Position numbers and translations under genes: made by a program. Shown in pieces: positions 11,086 to 19,976 of a DNA stretch of 64,000 bases; the stretch's first letter is position 1, and every line of letters begins with the position of its first letter. The stretch is from Nodosilinea sp. E11. GTDB taxonomy: Bacteria; Cyanobacteriota; Cyanobacteriia; Phormidesmidales; Phormidesmidaceae. The stretch spans positions 4,458,001 through 4,522,000 of the forward strand of contig NZ_CP136520.1 in NCBI RefSeq assembly GCF_032813545.1. The letters are read 5' to 3'. The notes under the pieces were generated by a model. That model was not told where the DNA came from. It did no database searches and worked only from the letters and a program-made list of their open reading frames with translations.

Positions 11086-11742
11086 CTACTCACCAAAGCT
11101 AGAAATCGTGGTCTTAGCCGACTCAATAGCTTCAGAAAGCAACGTCGCATGCTCAGTAAAGGCAGCTGTAGCCGCTGTCGGATCAGCATCTAGGGCGGCG
11201 GTATCAGCGGATAACTGGGCGATCGCCGCAGATACGGTGTCAAAGGCAGCTTGTAAGTCGTCGAACTGAGTACCCAACTGGGTATCAATGGCCTCTTTAA
11301 GCTGGGTCGGCGTTGCCCCTAGGGTTGATTTAAACGTGTCGGTGTCGGCTATTAAACTATCGAAGGCAGCAGCAGCAGTATCGAGAGCAGCTTTAGCCGT
11401 ATCAATTTTAGGGGTCAAGGTGGTAGCACTGATCGAGGCGGGGTCAGCGGTCGCTTTGCTTAACTGTTTACTCAAGTCTTTGGTGACCGACTTGAGCGGC
11501 TTGAGCGCTTCACTAAACGAGCCTTCTAGGGCGTCAGCATAGTCGTCTAGAACAGTTTCAACGAAGTCTTGAGCCGCTTTGGTCATGGTGAGATCCATGG
11601 TTTCGCTCAAAGTGCCTTTAGGGGCAGCTAACGCCGGGGTTGAAGCCCCCGGCAGACTCAGAAAAACTAAAGCTGCTACCAAAAGGCTCGCCGCTAGAGC
11701 CTTAACAGCCCGACCAGTGAGTTGATGAAGGTAAGTGAGCAT
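11086..11742 (-). CDS. Secreted alanine-rich helical protein
   Basis: A 218-residue protein with an N-terminal signal peptide (Arg/Lys then a hydrophobic stretch, likely cleavage near STPALA-AP). The rest is rich in Ala, Thr, Asp and Leu, with heptad-like spacing and no Cys, and should fold as long helices. I recognise no enzyme motif. It is probably periplasmic or secreted. It resembles in composition the small exported helical proteins common in cyanobacteria, none with a firm role. Confidence 0.6.
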   Translation of the reverse strand: MLTYLHQLTGRAVKALAASLLVAALVFLSLPGASTPALAAPKGTLSETMDLTMTKAAQDFVETVLDDYADALEGSFSEALKPLKSVTKDLSKQLSKATADPASISATTLTPKIDTAKAALDTAAAAFDSLIADTDTFKSTLGATPTQLKEAIDTQLGTQFDDLQAAFDTVSAAIAQLSADTAALDADPTAATAAFTEHATLLSEAIESAKTTISSFGE

Positions 11743-12428
11743 AAACCCTTTCCAAATTCTAAAGAATCACAAAACTGCAATCACTAATCAGTCTCTAAAC
11801 GCTCACTCCTCATACCAAATCCTGTCTGTATCCCCCCGATTCGTCGGGGCATTGCAGTGCAATAACCCGACGAGGTATCGGTTTCAAATCGGGGTTTGGT
11901 GGATCGGATTTGGTATCAGACAGCATTAGAGCCACCTAAACAACCCCATCCCTCAGCAAATCAGGGATATCGACTAGAGCGATCGCCCCAGTCAAGGCAA
12001 ATATTCTTAGGACTCAAAGCCAAATTTTGACTTCAATAATCGCCCCAGAAATGGCCAACAATCTTCTCTGTATACAGTCCACAAGCACTGTACACAATCA
12101 GCCGGTCTTTTTCAACAACTGCGCAAAAATTCAAAGACTCTCTAAAGAGTTGGGCTAATCTTTAGCATTTCGCTACCTAGAGGCCCAAGTAATTGACTCC
12201 AAAATACTTATCCTCAGTCAAGATAATTGCATTCAAGCCATCACCACCGCCCTTACCCAACGCTGCTTCCGTCCTCCTTTGAGAAAATGACGCTTGTGAA
12301 GGGCCAGATGCTCAAGGGGTCTATCAGCAGGGAAACCCCAGAGATGGGTGGGGGTTCAGCCTTCTTGCCCGACCGCGATTAATGCTATGGTTAGATCTAT
12401 AGATTTGTGCTGAGAAAGGAGTCTAACC
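11743..12428. other. Intergenic region with one repeat element and the petG promoter
   Basis: This 686-bp spacer holds the repeat at 11812-11916. Nothing else in its middle could be assigned: short frames around 12160-12290 lack a start codon and have no recognisable homology. The last 60 bp must hold the petG promoter. Confidence 0.5.
11812..11916. repeat. Short element with perfect 11-bp terminal inverted repeats
   Basis: ATACCAAATCC at 11812-11822 is the exact reverse complement of GGATTTGGTAT at 11906-11916. Between them are more inverted segments (CCCCGATT/AATCGGGG). The same right end, GGATTTGGTAT, recurs at 16842-16852. This looks like a small non-autonomous transposable element of 105 bp. 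Confidence 0.6.
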
Positions 12429-12542
12429 GTGGTTGAGCCGTTACTGAGTGGCATCGTTCTAGGGCTTATTCCTGTTACCCTGGCTGGGCTGTTTGTGGCC
12501 GCCTATATGCAATATCGTCGTGGCAACCAGTTTGACCTGTAG
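12429..12542 (+). CDS. petG: Cytochrome b6f complex subunit V (PetG)
   Basis: A 37-residue single-span thylakoid membrane protein, the small subunit PetG of the cytochrome b6f complex. The N-terminus [14 protein letters not shown] and the following TLAGLF are diagnostic, and the short charged tail [10 protein letters not shown] is typical. The start codon is GTG at 12429, supported by AAAGGAG seven bases upstream (12415-12421) and by the family length. It is transcribed alone; the next gene is convergent. Confidence 0.95.
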   Translation: MVEPLLSGIVLGLIPVTLAGLFVAAYMQYRRGNQFDL

Positions 12543-12636
12543 CGGCTAATGGAAGTTTACTAGGCTGGGGCTAGGGGGCGATCGCCCTGAGTTTTAAGCA
12601 GATTTCTAGAAAATAAGCTCCCTGCTACATTCAAAG

Positions 12637-12703
12637 ACTGTAGCCACCGTAGGGTGGGCACCGCCCACCGTTAGGGAGAAAGTTTTCCAGAAGTCGCCTC
12701 AGG
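12637..12703. repeat. Dispersed repeat, copy A (GTAGGGTGGGCA family)
   Basis: A 67-bp stretch starting ACTGTAGCC and ending AGAAGTCGCCTCAGG that contains the inverted GGTGGGCACCGCCCACC. It aligns along its length with 47148-47214; a shorter core recurs at 55485-55502. It is a common type of cyanobacterial intergenic palindrome. Confidence 0.6.
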
Positions 12704-12711
12704 CTAACTAG

Positions 12712-13968
12712 CTAAAGCAGCCCCAGTGCTAGGTAAGCACTACCCACCGCCGCCTCAACTGAGGCGGCGTTTTTAATGGGTACCGGCATCAGGCCAGCCC
12801 GAATCTGTCGCCAGGTTTCGTTGGCCGCACCACCGCCGGCGGTATAGATTTGCCGCAGCGGCGATGCCCCCCGCTGAGCCAGTAGGTCGTAGCCTCGCTG
12901 CTCTATACGGGAAATGCCCAGCAGCAGGCCGTGCAAAAAGGTCTCATCATTCGTAGGGCGGGGGCTGAGGCGAGGAGCTAGATCAGGATCGTTGACAGGA
13001 AAGCGCTCACCGGGCCGCACCAGGGGATAGTAATTCAGGTCGGGGGGCGTTGCCGGGTCGAGACGCTGGCTCAGGGTGACCAGGGCCGCTCGCTCAAAGA
13101 AAGCTTCAAGCACGGCACCGCCACTGTTAGAGGCCCCACCCACCAGCCAGTGCTCCCCGAAGCGGTGGCTATAAATGCCGTATTCTGCTGCATCGACGCG
13201 GTGGGTGCTCAGGAGCTTGATCACCAGGGTTGACCCCAGGGAGGTGACGCCATCACCTGGGGCACTGGCTCCGCTCGCTAGAAAGGCGGCAATGCTGTCG
13301 GTGGTGCCGGCCACGACTTGGCACTGGGGCGACAGCCCAAACTGCTGGGCGATCGCAGCCGTCACCCGACCCACTACCTCCCCTGGAGGAACCACCTGAG
13401 GCAGCAGCCGACTCCAGGGCTGATTCAGCATCCAGTCGGGATAGCGCAAGAGGCCCACGTCGTAACCCAGCTTGAGACTGTTGTGGTAGTCACTCAGCCC
13501 CCACTGGCCGTGGAGCTGAGCCCCTAGCCAATCGGCCTGATGCAGCAGGTAGGTGGCCTGCTGCCAGAGGTGGGGCGGCAGTGTCTGATGCCACCCTATC
13601 AGCTTGGCCAGGCTAGAGGTGGCGCTGGCGGCGGGGCTGTGAGCGGGGGCGAGGGCTTTGACCGTTGCTAGCGCGGCCTGACAGGCTTGATTGTAGAGCA
13701 GTGGAGGCGTTAGGGGGGCTCCGGCGCGATCGCACAGCAACACCGTAGCCGAGGTGCCATCGATGGCAATGCGGCCCAGCTGCTGAGCCACCGACTGAGG
13801 GATAGCCTCCATCAGCGCAAACAATGCCTGTCGCCAGTTGTCTGGAGCTGGTAAGTCAGGATAGCCCTGCCGATACTGCCAACAAAGATGCCGCTGCGGA
13901 GTGACCACAGCGGCACGCACCCCAGAGGTGCCAAAGTCGATACCCAATGCCAGGGGGAGGATGTTCAC
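12712..13968 (-). CDS. FGGY-family carbohydrate kinase (putative D-ribulose kinase)
   Basis: A 418-residue cytosolic sugar kinase. The N-terminal phosphate motif reads ALGIDFGTSGVRAAVV and the second domain has GTTDSIAAFLASG and GGGAANETW, all typical of the ASKHA/FGGY fold. It is shorter than xylulokinase (about 500). It matches the cyanobacterial and plant chloroplast group first annotated as xylulokinase-like, whose Synechococcus member has been reported to phosphorylate D-ribulose. That substrate is taken from the family, not shown here. It lies between petG and apcF with no operon partner. Confidence 0.85.
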   Translation of the reverse strand: MNILPLALGIDFGTSGVRAAVVTPQRHLCWQYRQGYPDLPAPDNWRQALFALMEAIPQSVAQQLGRIAIDGTSATVLLCDRAGAPLTPPLLYNQACQAALATVKALAPAHSPAASATSSLAKLIGWHQTLPPHLWQQATYLLHQADWLGAQLHGQWGLSDYHNSLKLGYDVGLLRYPDWMLNQPWSRLLPQVVPPGEVVGRVTAAIAQQFGLSPQCQVVAGTTDSIAAFLASGASAPGDGVTSLGSTLVIKLLSTHRVDAAEYGIYSHRFGEHWLVGGASNSGGAVLEAFFERAALVTLSQRLDPATPPDLNYYPLVRPGERFPVNDPDLAPRLSPRPTNDETFLHGLLLGISRIEQRGYDLLAQRGASPLRQIYTAGGGAANETWRQIRAGLMPVPIKNAASVEAAVGSAYLALGLL

Positions 13969-14055
13969 AGGGGCAAGGGCCGGGGCGAGACAGCGATTAT
14001 AGGAACGACCATCGCAATGGCTCAGCCCCCCTTAGCCTGACAGGTAGAGGACAAC

Positions 14056-14565
14056 CTAGATGCTGATTTCACTCAGCGATCGGGTCATATAGTCGAAGGG
14101 AAAATCGACGACAGCAGGGTCGGCAACCCCAGCCTCTTGCACCTTAGCCTTCACAATATCCTTCATCAGTTGAATGCCCATCACCGTCGGAGCAATGGGA
14201 ACACCCAGGGAGTTGTAGGTCTCCCGTAGCCCCGTCAGCACCCGCTCGTCGAGCACATCGGGGTTGCCCGCCACTAGCGCGTAGCTGCTGTAGCGCAGGT
14301 AGTAGTCCATATCGCGCAGGCAGGCGGCGTAGCGGCGGGTGGTGTAGGCGTTGCCGCCGGGGCGAATTAGCTCGGGCACTTGGGCAAACAGGGTGACCCC
14401 TGCTTCTTTAACAATGCCAGCGGCGTTAGCGCTAATGACCGCCGCTGCCTTAATGCGATCGAGGCCGCTATCAAAGTAGGACTTAATTGAGTCAAGGGCG
14501 TTGTTATCGAAGTAGCGCCCGGTGTTGTCGTAGGTTCTAATGAGCGTGGTGACAGCGTCCCGCAT
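14056..14565 (-). CDS. apcF: Allophycocyanin beta-18 subunit
   Basis: A 169-residue phycobiliprotein of the phycobilisome core, where it replaces one ApcB next to the ApcE linker domain. The N-terminus MRDAVTTLIRTYD, the length 169, and the chromophore segment RRYAACLRDMDYYLRY with its bilin-binding Cys identify ApcF rather than ApcB or ApcD. The ATG at 14565 has a GGGAG ribosome site upstream; the open frame runs 51 codons further but those do not match the family. It is divergent from glnA and stands apart from the apcEABC cluster, as in other cyanobacteria. Confidence 0.95.
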   Translation of the reverse strand: MRDAVTTLIRTYDNTGRYFDNNALDSIKSYFDSGLDRIKAAAVISANAAGIVKEAGVTLFAQVPELIRPGGNAYTTRRYAACLRDMDYYLRYSSYALVAGNPDVLDERVLTGLRETYNSLGVPIAPTVMGIQLMKDIVKAKVQEAGVADPAVVDFPFDYMTRSLSEISI

Positions 14566-15066
14566 AAATGGTTTCTCCCAACTCTCACTTGGCAAACAGC
14601 ATTTCATAAACGTTGGCAGTCCCAAGGGTCTGCCCCTGGCCTGGAGCTCTAACCCCTGCGAAAACCAGGTTTTATCCTCAGAGAAGGATACCACGGGGGT
14701 TAAACCCCTGGGTCCCACAGTCCCTCGACAGACGGGGCTTTATGAGCGAATTGTTACAAAACATCATGGGATGTGTCGGGGCTTTTGTTGGCTTTCCCTG
14801 ACAAAAAGTAGTAGATGATACAAAACCGGCTAACCCCTCTCCCTAGGATGATTCAGATGAGCTGATGCCCATATGAGGCAGCATAGTCGGTTAGCCTGTG
14901 GCGACAGAATGCTACTGGAAATCGAATGTTTGGCTGTGCCTTAACCCCCTGGCGGCATTCCCCTGGTTTAAGGAGTGGAGTCCGGCGCTAGAGACAGGGC
15001 ATCATCAGCAACTTGTCGAGTCGGTTTTCCGAAGTTTGAACGCTAAACGAGGCTAAGGAGTAGTTC
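14566..15066. other. Divergent apcF / glnA regulatory region
   Basis: A 501-bp spacer that must hold both promoters. On the apcF side there are several short hairpins: TATCC/GGATA (14673-14690), GGGGTT/AACCCC (14696-14708) and ACATC/GATGT (14763-14776). No canonical NtcA site (GTA-N8-TAC) for glnA was found by eye. GGCTAAGGAG lies shortly before the glnA ATG and is its ribosome site. Confidence 0.45.
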
Positions 15067-16485
15067 ATGGCAACCCCCGCAGACATCCTGAAATGGATTG
15101 AGGATGACGGCATTGAGTTAATCGATCTGAAATTTATTGACATGCCCGGTATCTGGCAGCACCTCACCCTGCACAAGAGCCAGATTGACGAGAGCAGCTT
15201 TACCGATGGGGTAGCCTTTGACGGCTCCAGCATTCGCGGCTGGAAGGCGATCAACGAGTCTGACATGATGATGGTGCCCGACCCCGACACCGCCTGGCTC
15301 GACCCCTTCATGGCAGAGCCAACTCTGAGCATGATCTGCACCATTAAAGAGCCTCGCACTGGCGAGCTGTACGCCCGCTGCCCTCGGGCGATCGCCACCA
15401 AGGCAATTGAGTACCTCAAATCCACTGGTCTGGGCGATACCGCCTTCTTTGGCCCTGAGGCAGAATTCTTCATCTTTGACGACGTGCGCTTCGACCAAAA
15501 CGAGCACTCGGCCTACTACTACGTCGATAGCGTTGAGGGGCGTTGGAACACCGGTCGCGAAGAAGTGGGCGGCAACCTGGGCTACAAACCCCGCTACAAA
15601 GAGGGCTACTTCCCCGTCGCCCCTACCGACACCTCCCAGGACATGCGCAGCGAAATGCTGCTGACCATGGCCAAGCTGGGCGTACCCATCGAGAAGCACC
15701 ACCACGAAGTGGCTACCGGTGGCCAGTGCGAACTGGGCATCCGCTTTGGGCGGCTGATCGAAGCTGCCGACTGGCTGATGATCTACAAGTACTGCATTAA
15801 GAACGTCGCCAAGAAGTGGGGCAAGACTGTCACCTTCATGCCCAAACCGCTGTTTAACGACAACGGCTCTGGCATGCACACCCACCAGTCGATCTGGAAC
15901 AATGGGGAGCCTCTGTTTGCAGGCGACCAGTACGCCGGTCTGAGCCAAATGGCCCTGTGGTACATCGGTGGCATTCTCAAGCACGCCCCTGCCCTGCTGG
16001 CGCTGACCAACCCCACCACCAACTCCTACAAGCGCCTGGTGCCCGGCTTTGAAGCGCCGGTGAACCTGGCCTACTCCCAGGGCAACCGCTCGGCTTCGGT
16101 GCGAATTCCTCTCTCCGGCGATAACCCCAAGGCTAAGCGCCTAGAGTTCCGCTGCCCCGATGCTACCTCCAACCCCTACCTGGCCTTTGCAGCGATGCTC
16201 TGCGCCGGTATCGACGGCATCAAAAACCAGATCGACCCCGGCGACCCGCTGGATGTAGACATCTATGATCTCAGCCCCGAAGAGCTGGCGAAGATTCCCT
16301 CTACCCCCGGATCGCTGCTCGATGCCCTCAAGGCCCTGGAAGCTGACCATAGCTTCTTGACCAGCACCGGCGTGTTCACCGAAGACTTCATCAGCAACTG
16401 GATCGAGTACAAGCTCGACAACGAAGTCAACCCCATGCGCCTGCGGCCCCACCCCTACGAGCTGGCGCTCTACTACGACTGCTAA
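15067..16485 (+). CDS. glnA: Glutamine synthetase, type I
   Basis: A 472-residue dodecameric GSI that joins ammonium and glutamate with ATP, the entry point of nitrogen. Signatures are visible in order: DGSSIRGW, the metal-binding [26 protein letters not shown], the ATP site [25 protein letters not shown] and the C-terminal YDLSPEE. The length is normal. In cyanobacteria the enzyme is controlled by NtcA and by small inactivating factors; no gif gene lies nearby. A strong terminator follows, so it is monocistronic. Confidence 0.98.
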   Translation: MATPADILKWIEDDGIELIDLKFIDMPGIWQHLTLHKSQIDESSFTDGVAFDGSSIRGWKAINESDMMMVPDPDTAWLDPFMAEPTLSMICTIKEPRTGELYARCPRAIATKAIEYLKSTGLGDTAFFGPEAEFFIFDDVRFDQNEHSAYYYVDSVEGRWNTGREEVGGNLGYKPRYKEGYFPVAPTDTSQDMRSEMLLTMAKLGVPIEKHHHEVATGGQCELGIRFGRLIEAADWLMIYKYCIKNVAKKWGKTVTFMPKPLFNDNGSGMHTHQSIWNNGEPLFAGDQYAGLSQMALWYIGGILKHAPALLALTNPTTNSYKRLVPGFEAPVNLAYSQGNRSASVRIPLSGDNPKAKRLEFRCPDATSNPYLAFAAMLCAGIDGIKNQIDPGDPLDVDIYDLSPEELAKIPSTPGSLLDALKALEADHSFLTSTGVFTEDFISNWIEYKLDNEVNPMRLRPHPYELALYYDC

Positions 16486-16535
16486 GCGAATTGCTTGACG
16501 AGTCGGGTTGAGCCGCCTCGCAGGTGGCGTAACTG

Positions 16536-16570
16536 AAAAAGCGGTCTGGGGTCACCCCAGACCGCTTTTT
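16536..16570 (+). terminator. Rho-independent terminator of glnA
   Basis: An 11-bp perfect stem, GCGGTCTGGGG / CCCCAGACCGC, with a three-base loop, flanked by A5 and T5. It lies 50 bp after the glnA stop and is symmetric, so it could work in both directions. Confidence 0.92.
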
Positions 16571-16652
16571 CTATGGCCTTAGTCTAAACTCCAAAATGGT
16601 TCGTCAATGGTTCGTCTTCATCGGTCGAGATCCTGCGGAACGATGAAGGTTT

Positions 16653-16852
16653 ATACCAATCGTCTATGTCGCCAAGACGACACCCCCAACGATGAAAAAT
16701 GTAGGGTGCATCCGCGCAGCGATGCACCGTCTCAGGGTTATTTCTAGGGCAAATCCGACTTGGTTACCCCCGAAATAGTTTAGGGCGAATGCCATTCGCC
16801 CCTACGAATTGGTCTTTTTGTAATTGGGGTCTATATAACTCGGATTTGGTAT
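16653..16852. repeat. Repeat element with ATACCAA...GGATTTGGTAT ends
   Basis: The left end ATACCAATC and right end GGATTTGGTAT match the ends of the 105-bp element at 11812-11916. Inside are a GGTGCAT/ATGCACC palindrome and a GGGCGAATGCCATTCGCCC palindrome. It looks like a composite of dispersed cyanobacterial repeats; the rest of the 16486-16967 spacer shows no gene. Confidence 0.5.
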
Positions 16853-16967
16853 TACTTGATGGCAGAGCGATCGCTCAGCTCTAGACATCCATTTATACTA
16901 CAAAGCACTACATGCGCTTGACCCTGCGATCGCGGCTAGCACCAATCGCTAGGCGATCGGTGGCCAG

Positions 16968-17552
16968 TTACTGAGGCAGGCCTAGTACAGAACAGGGCGT
17001 GTGATCGGCCAATCGCCGCACTAGCTGGTGCTTAGCGGTGTGACAGCCCAGCATCAGCACCTCGGCATCCATTTCTCGGGCCACCGTGCTCAACTCAGTG
17101 GCCACTTCACCAATTCTCAGGTGGGCATCGAGGGACCCTCGCCACTCGCTGGCCAGACAGCGGGCTTGCCAAAGAATGCGATCGGCGTTAGCAATGGTTC
17201 TAGGGCGACTTTTATCGACCACATAAACCACATGCACCATAACCGGGTTGGGCTTGGCTAGGCGTGTCTGGTGGGCAACGCACAGGGCTAAATCTAGGGC
17301 CGCTTGGCTATGGGCAGAGCCGCTGTACCCCACCACAAAGCTGATGGTTTGCTCATCTGGGTTTGAGGTTAAATTAACCTTTTTAGGCCGAGCCAAGAGC
17401 ACCATACTTGAGGCCAAATCAGAGCGCCCGAGGGTAGCCTCAAGGCGCGTGATCATGGGTTTTAGCGAGGTATAGCCTGCCAAAGCCGGTAGGTTATGGT
17501 CAATCGAAAGAGACCGCCTTTGGGAGGCAGTACCATGGGATTTGAGCTGCAT
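16968..17552 (-). CDS. Universal stress protein (UspA family)
   Basis: A 194-residue cytosolic protein with one USP domain from about residue 68 (VVGYSGSAHSQAALDLAL) to the end. The typical C-terminal ATP-binding GxxGxxS is replaced by LGCHTAKHQLVRRLADHTPCSVLGL, so nucleotide binding is uncertain. The first 65 residues form a separate extension with a Lys/Arg-rich patch. GGAGGG lies seven bases before the ATG. It stands alone; the trigger is unknown. Confidence 0.8.
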   Translation of the reverse strand: MQLKSHGTASQRRSLSIDHNLPALAGYTSLKPMITRLEATLGRSDLASSMVLLARPKKVNLTSNPDEQTISFVVGYSGSAHSQAALDLALCVAHQTRLAKPNPVMVHVVYVVDKSRPRTIANADRILWQARCLASEWRGSLDAHLRIGEVATELSTVAREMDAEVLMLGCHTAKHQLVRRLADHTPCSVLGLPQ

Positions 17553-18032
17553 AAGACCCTCCTGGAGTCTATTTAGGGACAGCGAACAAGCCGCGTTTCC
17601 ACGACTTAGGACACTGAAACAATCAATGCATGGGGAATGCTGATGGTTCAGTCTCCCTCAATGCCGACGAGGTTAGCTGACGGGCTAGGGCTGAGAGACG
17701 CCCCTCTCCGATTACCCTCTGGTGGGTGTTAAGAACTCGGAAACACGCCCCTTATACTGGTTCCCCCGCTCTAGAAACATCAAATGAAACTAGATTAGGC
17801 TGACTTGTTTGACTCCTAAATTGTAGAAGCGAAAATCTAAAAGCGTCAACAAAATGCTTGCAATATGTGACTAATTGTTGCGCCCTATACTGACTGGCGA
17901 TCGCCAAGTTATTTTTATTTTCTCAGTGGATTTACCGACTTAAATACACCCATTCATAAGGATGAAGACTAAAGTTTTTGTGGTTTTTTAGGCTTAATTT
18001 AAGCATCCATCTAAAGAAGTATTTTTGCTTTT
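17553..18032. other. Intergenic region, no gene seen
   Basis: A spacer of 480 bp upstream of the stress protein and downstream of the aldo/keto reductase (both on the minus strand). No frame, RNA or clear repeat was recognised. The AT-rich part near 17940-18030 could contain a terminator for the reductase. Confidence 0.45.
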
Positions 18033-19010
18033 TTAGCTGTAGTCTTGGGTGAGTTCGGCCAGCTGGGCCTGGTCTTCGGGGCTGAGCGCCCAGCCTAGGG
18101 CACCGGCATTCTGTGCAGCCTGGCGAGCGGTTTTAGCGCCCGGAATGGGCATAACATTCCCCTGGCCCACTAACCAGTTCAGGGCTACCTGGGCTGGAGT
18201 GCGATCGTTTTTTTCTCCAATCGTTTTTAACGCCTCGATCACAGGCATTAGCTTGGTCAAACCACTCTGACTAAAGCGGGGATTTAGCCAACGAGCCCCG
18301 GTCGGTTTCAGATCGGCTGTGGGGGTATATTTGCCGGTGAGTAGCCCTTGAGCGAGGGGACTATAGGCCAAAATTGCGATTCCTAACTCCCGCGCAGTGG
18401 CCATGACGCCGTTGGTTTCGATCTGGCGATGGAGTAAAGAATATTGCACCTGGTTGACGGCCAACGGCACGCCCTGGTCAGCCAGGTAGCGATGGGCTGC
18501 GCGCATTTGCGTAGCCGAGTAATTACTTACCCCTACCGCGCCAATGCGACCCCGCTGCACCTCTGCCGCCAAGGCCGCCATCAAATCTTTTTGGCTGAGC
18601 AAAAAATCGAGTGGCCAGTGCACTTGGTACAGGGCTACCGAGGCCACCTGAAGGCGATCGAGGCTAGCCGTTAAGGCCTCCACCACCGATTGCTGGGAGA
18701 AGCGCCAGGGCAGCGGAAAATATTTGGTCGCGATCACGGCCTGCGAACCTGTCTGCTGGGGGCGCTGCTGCATAAAGCGCCCCAGCAGACGTTCCGACTG
18801 CCCAAATCCATAGATTTCAGCGGTGTCGAACAGGGTTAGCCCCGCGTCGAGGGCAGCCTCGAAGGCCGCTTGCAAGTCACTATCACCGTAGGCCTTGCCA
18901 TAGTCCCAAAACAGAGAGTCACCCCAGGCCCAGGTGCCGACTCCTAGAGCGGGCACGGTTGGCCCATTCGGTCCGAGCGTGATGGTTTGCAGGTCAGTAA
19001 TGGGGGGCAT
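18033..19010 (-). CDS. Aldo/keto reductase
   Basis: A 325-residue NADPH-dependent oxidoreductase with the (beta/alpha)8 barrel. The catalytic tetrad is visible: Asp62 and Tyr67 in FDTAEIYG, Lys96 in VIATKYF and His131 in YQVHWPLD. The cofactor segment near the C-terminus reads IPGAKTARQAAQNAGAL. The substrate is unknown; cyanobacterial and plastid relatives reduce reactive aldehydes such as methylglyoxal. It is divergent from a peroxiredoxin, so a joint stress role is possible but not shown. Confidence 0.92.
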   Translation of the reverse strand: MPPITDLQTITLGPNGPTVPALGVGTWAWGDSLFWDYGKAYGDSDLQAAFEAALDAGLTLFDTAEIYGFGQSERLLGRFMQQRPQQTGSQAVIATKYFPLPWRFSQQSVVEALTASLDRLQVASVALYQVHWPLDFLLSQKDLMAALAAEVQRGRIGAVGVSNYSATQMRAAHRYLADQGVPLAVNQVQYSLLHRQIETNGVMATARELGIAILAYSPLAQGLLTGKYTPTADLKPTGARWLNPRFSQSGLTKLMPVIEALKTIGEKNDRTPAQVALNWLVGQGNVMPIPGAKTARQAAQNAGALGWALSPEDQAQLAELTQDYS

Positions 19011-19232
19011 AGGTCAAAATTCCTGGGCGGCAACGGTAAGACGGGGGACAAATGATCCCTAAAGGTTTCCTCTAGGGCGATTCCTAACCATATTGTAAAC
19101 TTTAGTTAAAAGGCTTTCAGAATGCTCTCAGGTCAGATTTTTGCCAAGCTGAAGTCGCCCAGAGGCATAGTTTTGCCATGTTTTCCCTAGCCCCATGTCC
19201 AATCACCGCCCTCTAGCAGGATCAGAACATCC

Positions 19233-19784
19233 ATGAATCGCCGCTCTTTGCTCCGGGTCGCCCTAGGCCTTTGCCTGGCCTGGCTTAGCTGGTTTATCTA
19301 TCCGGCTTCGGCCTTGGCCTTAGGCGGTGCTCAAATTCCTTTAGGAGAGCCTGCCCCCGAGTTTACTCTGCCCACCAATGCGGGCGACGGCGAAATTGCC
19401 CTGGCCGATTTTCGCAACCAGTGGGTGGTGCTGTACTTTTACCCCCGCGACTTTACCTCCGGCTGCACCATTGAGGCTCAGCGGTTTCAGCGCGATATCG
19501 CTGAGTACCAGGCCCGCCATGCCCAAATTATTGGCATCAGCGCCGACAGTGTCGAGTCTCACGCCGAGTTTTGCGATGCCGAGGGGCTCGAATTCCCGCT
19601 GCTGTCTGATCCTAAGGGCAAGGTGAGCAAGGCCTATGGCTCTTGGTTAGGGGCGATGTCGCTGCGACACACCTACATCATTGGTCCCGATGGCACAATG
19701 CGATCGCGCTTTTTAGGGGTGCAGCCGGTGATTCACAGCCAGGAGGTGTTGGCCGAGTTAGATGCGTTGCAGCGAGGGGCCTAG
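19233..19784 (+). CDS. Exported peroxiredoxin Q (BCP type)
   Basis: A 183-residue thiol peroxidase with an N-terminal signal or anchor (hydrophobic to about 30, ending PASALA). The peroxidatic Cys78 sits in FTSGCTIEAQRF. The resolving Cys five residues later in typical BCP proteins is replaced (Arg at that position), and the next Cys is near 117 in AEFCDAEG. It may therefore be resolved by another Cys or by a partner thiol. The location would be periplasm or thylakoid lumen. It is divergent from the aldo/keto reductase. Confidence 0.88.
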   Translation: MNRRSLLRVALGLCLAWLSWFIYPASALALGGAQIPLGEPAPEFTLPTNAGDGEIALADFRNQWVVLYFYPRDFTSGCTIEAQRFQRDIAEYQARHAQIIGISADSVESHAEFCDAEGLEFPLLSDPKGKVSKAYGSWLGAMSLRHTYIIGPDGTMRSRFLGVQPVIHSQEVLAELDALQRGA

Positions 19785-19976
19785 GCGAGGGGACGCTTAG
19801 GGCGAGATAGGTAGGCTGACCTTAGCCCGTGGCTAGAAGTCCCGATTTGATCGCTGGCCGCAGCTTTATTACAAGATTCCAAAACGCCCCGCTGAATTTG
19901 TTCTAGGGAAATAGAATCTAAAACGGTGATACAGTATTCGATCTTTGACTTGGGACAACTTTAGGGGAATGGGCGC

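Noticed and set aside
12160-12293. About 41 open codons reading FRYLEAQVIDSKILI, possible gene remnant
   Set aside because: No start codon, no homology recognised, and the length is within chance for this AT-richer spacer.
15000-15066. Possible glutamine-sensing RNA or NtcA box before glnA
   Set aside because: Neither the conserved RNA core nor GTA-N8-TAC could be found by eye.
15118-15984. 288-codon frame antisense to glnA
   Set aside because: A shadow of glnA caused by biased third positions; the glnA reading has all active-site motifs.
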